Assembly (NCBI GenBank): GCA_910575405.1
Contig: CAJTER010000006.1
Span: 62,001-126,000 of the forward strand
From: Clostridia bacterium
GTDB lineage: Bacteria > Bacillota > Clostridia > Peptostreptococcales > Anaerovoracaceae
Length of the DNA stretch: 64,000 bases
Direction of reading: 5' to 3'
Part shown: piece by piece, positions 60,389 to 64,000 of the stretch
Layout: each line of letters opens with the position of its first letter
Numbering within the stretch: the stretch's first letter is position 1
The notes under the pieces: model-generated
Told to the model about the DNA's origin: nothing
Database searches by the model: none
The model's input: only the letters and a program-made list of their open reading frames with translations
Made by a program: the position numbers and the translations under genes

Positions 60389-63300
60389 CTATTTTGTAAT
60401 TTTCACCTTACATATGGCCTTTTTGCCAGATCCATCTGTTGCTTTTACTGTAATCTTTACAGTTTTTCCGATTCCTGCTTTCTTGGCTTTGATGGTGCCT
60501 TTGGATGTTACCTCCGCGTATTTTTTGTTGCTGGAGGTATAGGACACTTTTTTCACAGTTGCCTTTGCCGGCAGAACCTTTGCCTTAAGCTTGTAGGTAC
60601 TGCCTGCTTTCATAGTAACCGTTTTTTTAGTCAGCTCAATTCGTGACACATACGTTCCCTTTTTAAAGGATGCTGATACTTTTTGATTGGATACCGGCCG
60701 TATGGTTGCTGAGGCGCCTTTGACCTTCTTTCCGTTTACGGTAAGGGATTTGACAAAATAGCCATGTTTTGGTTTTGCCTTGAGAGTTACCTTGTTTCCC
60801 GGCATGTAGCTTTTATTTGCTCCGCTAATGGTGCCGCCCTTCAGCTTTGGCACCATCACTTTTACCAGACCGCTGCTGATAGAAGTTTTGCATGCTTCTC
60901 CCGTTGTCTGATCCACGCCGTAGAGGGTTCCGCCAGCCGCAATTCCGATAAAGCTGTTGCTGTAAGCCTCTTTTGAATGATTGTATTTTGTTCCTGCAAA
61001 GCTGTCTCTGGCTACATTGTAGGTAAAGGTATCGCCAAGTCCCTCTGCCGACACTCCCGCGTAAACAAGTCCTCCAGCACAGAGACCTATGCTTCCAATA
61101 TATACATTATATTCATGGCCGGATCGGGTCACTGACTTCTCTATCACATAAGGCTCCATAGCAGCCTCTGATGTTCGCCAGGAGTTTCCTCTCAGCACAA
61201 GGTTGGCCGGACAGTTCTGTTTCTCCCATGAAAGGTCTTTCTGTCCCGCGCCATAGCCTAAGGTGTAAACCAGGGAATTTCCTGTCTGCAGTGCCTTTCC
61301 GGCAGCCCTTCCCTCTGGAAGAGAAGGCCCATTTGTCCACTTTTTCGTAGCAGGGCTATAGATCTTGACCTTTTTGCTGACCGCTTTTTTGCTGTAATCA
61401 TAGCCTCCTATGAGATATATCCTTCCATTGTAAGCTGCCAGCGTCCAATCGTCGATGCGCTTCATGTCAGATGGCAAATTTCCGAGGTTGATGGTTTTTT
61501 TCGTTTTCGTGTCAAAGGCCAGCAGCTTGTATTTGGATGAATAGGCCGGCGGAGTAGTTCCCACATCTATCTCCATATCCTCCTCAAAGAAGAAGTCGTC
61601 ACCACCTCCGCCGCTGCTCATTCCCACTTCAGAATAAGATGCGACATTATACAGCCTTCCATCTGCATAGACCAGATCCTTTCCAAACTGGAAGTCGAAC
61701 TCAGCCATGCTGGAGCTCTTCTTTTTGAACAGCTTTTCCGCCTCTACGGTGAAAACCGGTTCAAAGGCCATTTCCTTTTTCTTTGCTGTGTCAAGGGCGG
61801 AAATGGAGTCGGACATGGAATCCGCGTGATAAATCCTGCGTCCATCGGTTGCCAGGATTTTAGCTGTCTGCGGGAATTCAATATTTTCCAGCTTTGTATA
61901 GGAAGATTTTCCCTTTACCAGATAGACCTCTTCTTTGGTGATGGTTTTATTTCTTCCTGTTATTGATACGGTTACAACACAGTTGATCCAGTTTTGATCC
62001 TGAATCACCACCTGATTCTTGGTTTTCTTTACAATTTTCGCTGCCTGATTGTTGATCTTTACCTGCAGATCCGACGCGTCAAAGCCGGAACCCTGAATGG
62101 TAATCTGTTTTTTGGCAGTATTTACAGAAATCGATCCGATTCTGGGCCCTGTAGCAGTGAGCTTGCTCAGCTCCAGAGAGCCGCCCAGCGCAACCTTGTC
62201 TTCCAGCCCTTGATCCTCCTGTACACAGGATAAAACCTGGCTGATGAGCTCCCGGCTTCCTGCAGAAGGGGCCTCCGCTGCTGCCAATGCAACTGCTCCT
62301 GTCACAAATGGCGTTGCCATGGATGTTCCGTTATAATAATCGTATTTTCCGAACTTAGCAGTATCCGGCTTTTCCTTGCTCAGTCCCACATCGTCAATAT
62401 AAATCGTATAATCCCCTGCAGCTGCCGCCTGAATTACGAAAACCAGCTCGCGGGAACGATCCGGATTTTGCGCCCCCTCTGCCATGCCGCATTTGAACGC
62501 AAAGTGGTTCCAGTAGTTCTGCGGTCCTGTAAGGCTGCTGCCATAGCACATATAATCGAAAAGGAGATCTTCTGCCCCATTTATCTCCGTCCCCTTTGGA
62601 AGATCGGTAGTCAAAAATGTGGATGAGTTAAAAAATCCGTTTGACTTTGGCGCCAGTACCTTTGCCTGAAAGCTTACATAGGGCAGGGCATTCTCATCGC
62701 CCATTTCGTAAAGATCATAGGTTCTGCTGAGCGTATATGGAACCCGCACTGAGGCGCATTCGCCCTTCTTCATGTTTTTAAAGCTCAGCTTGAGGGATGT
62801 TCCTGCGATCCCGCTGCCAAAATACTCCTCCTTAACCCGCTCTGCTGTATAAGTCGCCGATCCGGTGGACGAAAAAGTGCTTTGTTCCGGCACAGCCCAG
62901 CTGTCATTTCCCTCATAGTCGTTAAACTTCTGTGAGATTTCCTTTTGCTTTGCTTCGCTGTAAAGCGATGGATTGTAGCAGTCGTAGGAAACAGTGGACA
63001 GAATATCCGCCCCTGGAGCTGCGATATCGACAGTCTTTTTCCCATAACTGGAAAATTCGGCAAGCTCATTTTTTTCATTTACCGCAGCTACGTTAATTTT
63101 GTAAGGGCTTTCGATGTTGCTGGGGTATTCTCCTGCCACATCGTTGTCATTGCTGCTATTTCCTGCCGCACATACAGATACAGCGCCCTTTTCCCCTACC
63201 AGATCCATGAGCTGGGCGAAGATCTCGCTGTAGGCCCCGCCGCCCCAGGAGTTATTGATGGCTACTATATCCACGCCTAAATCCAGGGCTTTGTTGATAT

Positions 63301-64000
63301 AGTGGTACGCGCTGATTTCATCAGCGCCCCATCCGCTGCCTTCAGAATCGAGGAATTTTAATGCCATAATTTTGACATTCTGATTGACTCCACTGATACC
63401 AATGCCGTTTCCGCCCTTTGCGCCGATGATGCCTGCGCAGTGAGAGCCGTGACCATTATCATCCATAGGATCATCGTCGCCGTTTATAAAGTCAAACCCG
63501 TGTTCCCCTTTTAAATCCGGCTGATATGTATTTTCCCACATGTTATCCTTCAGATCTTCATGGGTATAATCCACACCTGTATCTACAATTGCTACGACCT
63601 TTTCGGCAGAGCCCTTGATGCCTTTGTCCCACTTTGAGGCAGCGTTGACATCCTTGCCCGGGGTTCCGCCGTTCTGGCCCGTATTTTCCAGCCCCCACTG
63701 CTGATTGAAATACGAATCATTTACAGACAGCGCCCTGAGTCTGTAATTTGGCTCCGCAGTCTGAACATCCGAACGTTTTTTCATCTTTGCAATCAGCTGC
63801 TTGGTAGTTAATGTTTCTGATTTTACCAGCGCAATCTTCAGGCTTCTCCCTTTTGTTGACTGAGCCGCTGCAGTCCCTTTCTTTTTAGCCGCTGCGCTGA
63901 AATCCCAAAACTCCTGAAGCTTTACATCCTCCGGCATAGCTTCCCGGACACTGGCCTTGGTAGATGGTTTTGCCGATGATTTGAAAAGGACCAGGGCTTC
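60389..64000 (-). CDS. Secreted S8 subtilase with IPT, Kelch, InlB-repeat and Ig-like domains (5' end outside window)
   Basis: 1203 codons are visible and the frame is open at the right edge, so the signal peptide and start are missing. The visible part begins in an I9-type propeptide (ALVLFKSSAK). Catalytic triad: Asp in VAIVDTGVDYTHEDL, His in DDNGHGSHCAGIIGA, Ser in YNGTSMATPFVTGA; a 200-residue insertion before the serine looks like a jelly-roll domain. After it come an IPT/TIG-like domain (ITIQGSGFDASDLQVKI), Kelch-like repeats (AYNGRIYLIGGYDY), a divergent InlB B-repeat (GGTISGANKSYMPGNKVTLK) and a C-terminal Big_2 Ig domain. No LPxTG or membrane anchor. It should be an extracellular or surface protease. 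Confidence 0.9.
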   Translation of the reverse strand, partial: EALVLFKSSAKPSTKASVREAMPEDVKLQEFWDFSAAAKKKGTAAAQSTKGRSLKIALVKSETLTTKQLIAKMKKRSDVQTAEPNYRLRALSVNDSYFNQQWGLENTGQNGGTPGKDVNAASKWDKGIKGSAEKVVAIVDTGVDYTHEDLKDNMWENTYQPDLKGEHGFDFINGDDDPMDDNGHGSHCAGIIGAKGGNGIGISGVNQNVKIMALKFLDSEGSGWGADEISAYHYINKALDLGVDIVAINNSWGGGAYSEIFAQLMDLVGEKGAVSVCAAGNSSNDNDVAGEYPSNIESPYKINVAAVNEKNELAEFSSYGKKTVDIAAPGADILSTVSYDCYNPSLYSEAKQKEISQKFNDYEGNDSWAVPEQSTFSSTGSATYTAERVKEEYFGSGIAGTSLKLSFKNMKKGECASVRVPYTLSRTYDLYEMGDENALPYVSFQAKVLAPKSNGFFNSSTFLTTDLPKGTEINGAEDLLFDYMCYGSSLTGPQNYWNHFAFKCGMAEGAQNPDRSRELVFVIQAAAAGDYTIYIDDVGLSKEKPDTAKFGKYDYYNGTSMATPFVTGAVALAAAEAPSAGSRELISQVLSCVQEDQGLEDKVALGGSLELSKLTATGPRIGSISVNTAKKQITIQGSGFDASDLQVKINNQAAKIVKKTKNQVVIQDQNWINCVVTVSITGRNKTITKEEVYLVKGKSSYTKLENIEFPQTAKILATDGRRIYHADSMSDSISALDTAKKKEMAFEPVFTVEAEKLFKKKSSSMAEFDFQFGKDLVYADGRLYNVASYSEVGMSSGGGGDDFFFEEDMEIDVGTTPPAYSSKYKLLAFDTKTKKTINLGNLPSDMKRIDDWTLAAYNGRIYLIGGYDYSKKAVSKKVKIYSPATKKWTNGPSLPEGRAAGKALQTGNSLVYTLGYGAGQKDLSWEKQNCPANLVLRGNSWRTSEAAMEPYVIEKSVTRSGHEYNVYIGSIGLCAGGLVYAGVSAEGLGDTFTYNVARDSFAGTKYNHSKEAYSNSFIGIAAGGTLYGVDQTTGEACKTSISSGLVKVMVPKLKGGTISGANKSYMPGNKVTLKAKPKHGYFVKSLTVNGKKVKGASATIRPVSNQKVSASFKKGTYVSRIELTKKTVTMKAGSTYKLKAKVLPAKATVKKVSYTSSNKKYAEVTSKGTIKAKKAGIGKTVKITVKATDGSGKKAICKVKITK

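Noticed and set aside
1-64000. CRISPR arrays, intact insertion sequences, prophage genes, replication origin
   Set aside because: No regularly spaced repeats, transposase, integrase or phage structural genes, and no DnaA-box cluster were seen by reading; a computed repeat search was not possible.

Overview
The window reads as chromosomal DNA of an anaerobic, low-to-mid GC Firmicute of class Clostridia, possibly a gut amino-acid fermenter of the Family XIII / Anaerovoracaceae type. That placement is inference. It rests on strong AGGAGG ribosome sites, frequent TTG starts, an enoate-reductase-type flavoenzyme, a NiFe-hydrogenase maturation operon, an NSS/MetS transporter pair, an arginine-type antiporter, and class B aspartate transcarbamoylase with PyrI. 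No rRNA, convincing tRNA, CRISPR array, intact insertion sequence or prophage was seen.

Layout. 1-700: start of a saccharopine-dehydrogenase-family gene on the minus strand behind a tandem glycine riboswitch. 0.9-9.4 kb: SGNH hydrolase, addA without addB, gpmI, and two overlapping FAD-dependent oxidoreductases. 9.7-12.6 kb: XRE regulator, membrane-anchored metallophosphoesterase, and a small envelope/stress operon (54-aa membrane protein, UspA-like protein, HdeD-like protein with a Lys/Pro-rich tail). 12.7-15.1 kb: dinB and the deoC-fabZ pair. 15.1-16.0 kb: a scar, with a broken GNAT gene abutting an orphan RelE/YafQ-like toxin. 16.0-18.1 kb: LytTR-DUF3021 pair and an MBL-fold hydrolase with a structured leader. 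18.2-23.2 kb: Bce-type ABC transporter divergent from a LytTR/GHKL two-component system. 23.3-28.0 kb: MATE remnant, NTF2-like protein plus Fe-S flavoenzyme with divergent HxlR regulator, a remnant zone holding a BREX PglX fragment and a possible small transcript, and a LysE exporter.

28.3-36.2 kb: secreted Ig-like/amidohydrolase protein, membrane LuxR regulator, DMT exporter with AraC regulator, and a UvrD-like helicase fused to PD-(D/E)XK-like and DEDDh nuclease domains, split by a -1 frameshift. 36.3-42.0 kb: pyrimidine operon pyrC-K-D-F-E-B-I behind one strong promoter, with no pyrR or carAB. 42.1-47.4 kb: OmpR/HisKA two-component system and ABC exporter. 47.5-52.6 kb: pRiA4b ORF-3-type protein, and an arginine-family hydrolase (DDAH-like) plus ArcD-like antiporter with divergent GntR regulator. 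52.7-58.3 kb: complete hypA-B-F-C-D-E operon. 58.5-60.3 kb: NSS transporter with MetS small subunit. 60.4-64.0 kb: very large secreted subtilase, 5' end outside the window.

How the parts relate: HypF consumes carbamoyl phosphate and feeds CN ligands to HypE/HypC/HypD for a hydrogenase that must lie elsewhere. PyrB uses the same metabolite, so an unlinked carbamoyl-phosphate synthase is needed. The DDAH-like enzyme would release citrulline from arginine derivatives while the neighbouring antiporter moves substrate and product. The two secreted multidomain proteins share the same class of Ig-like (Big_2) domain, suggesting a common surface lifestyle. Several loci (GNAT/RelE, MATE, PglX, helicase) are decayed, so the window mixes stable housekeeping blocks with eroded accessory DNA.
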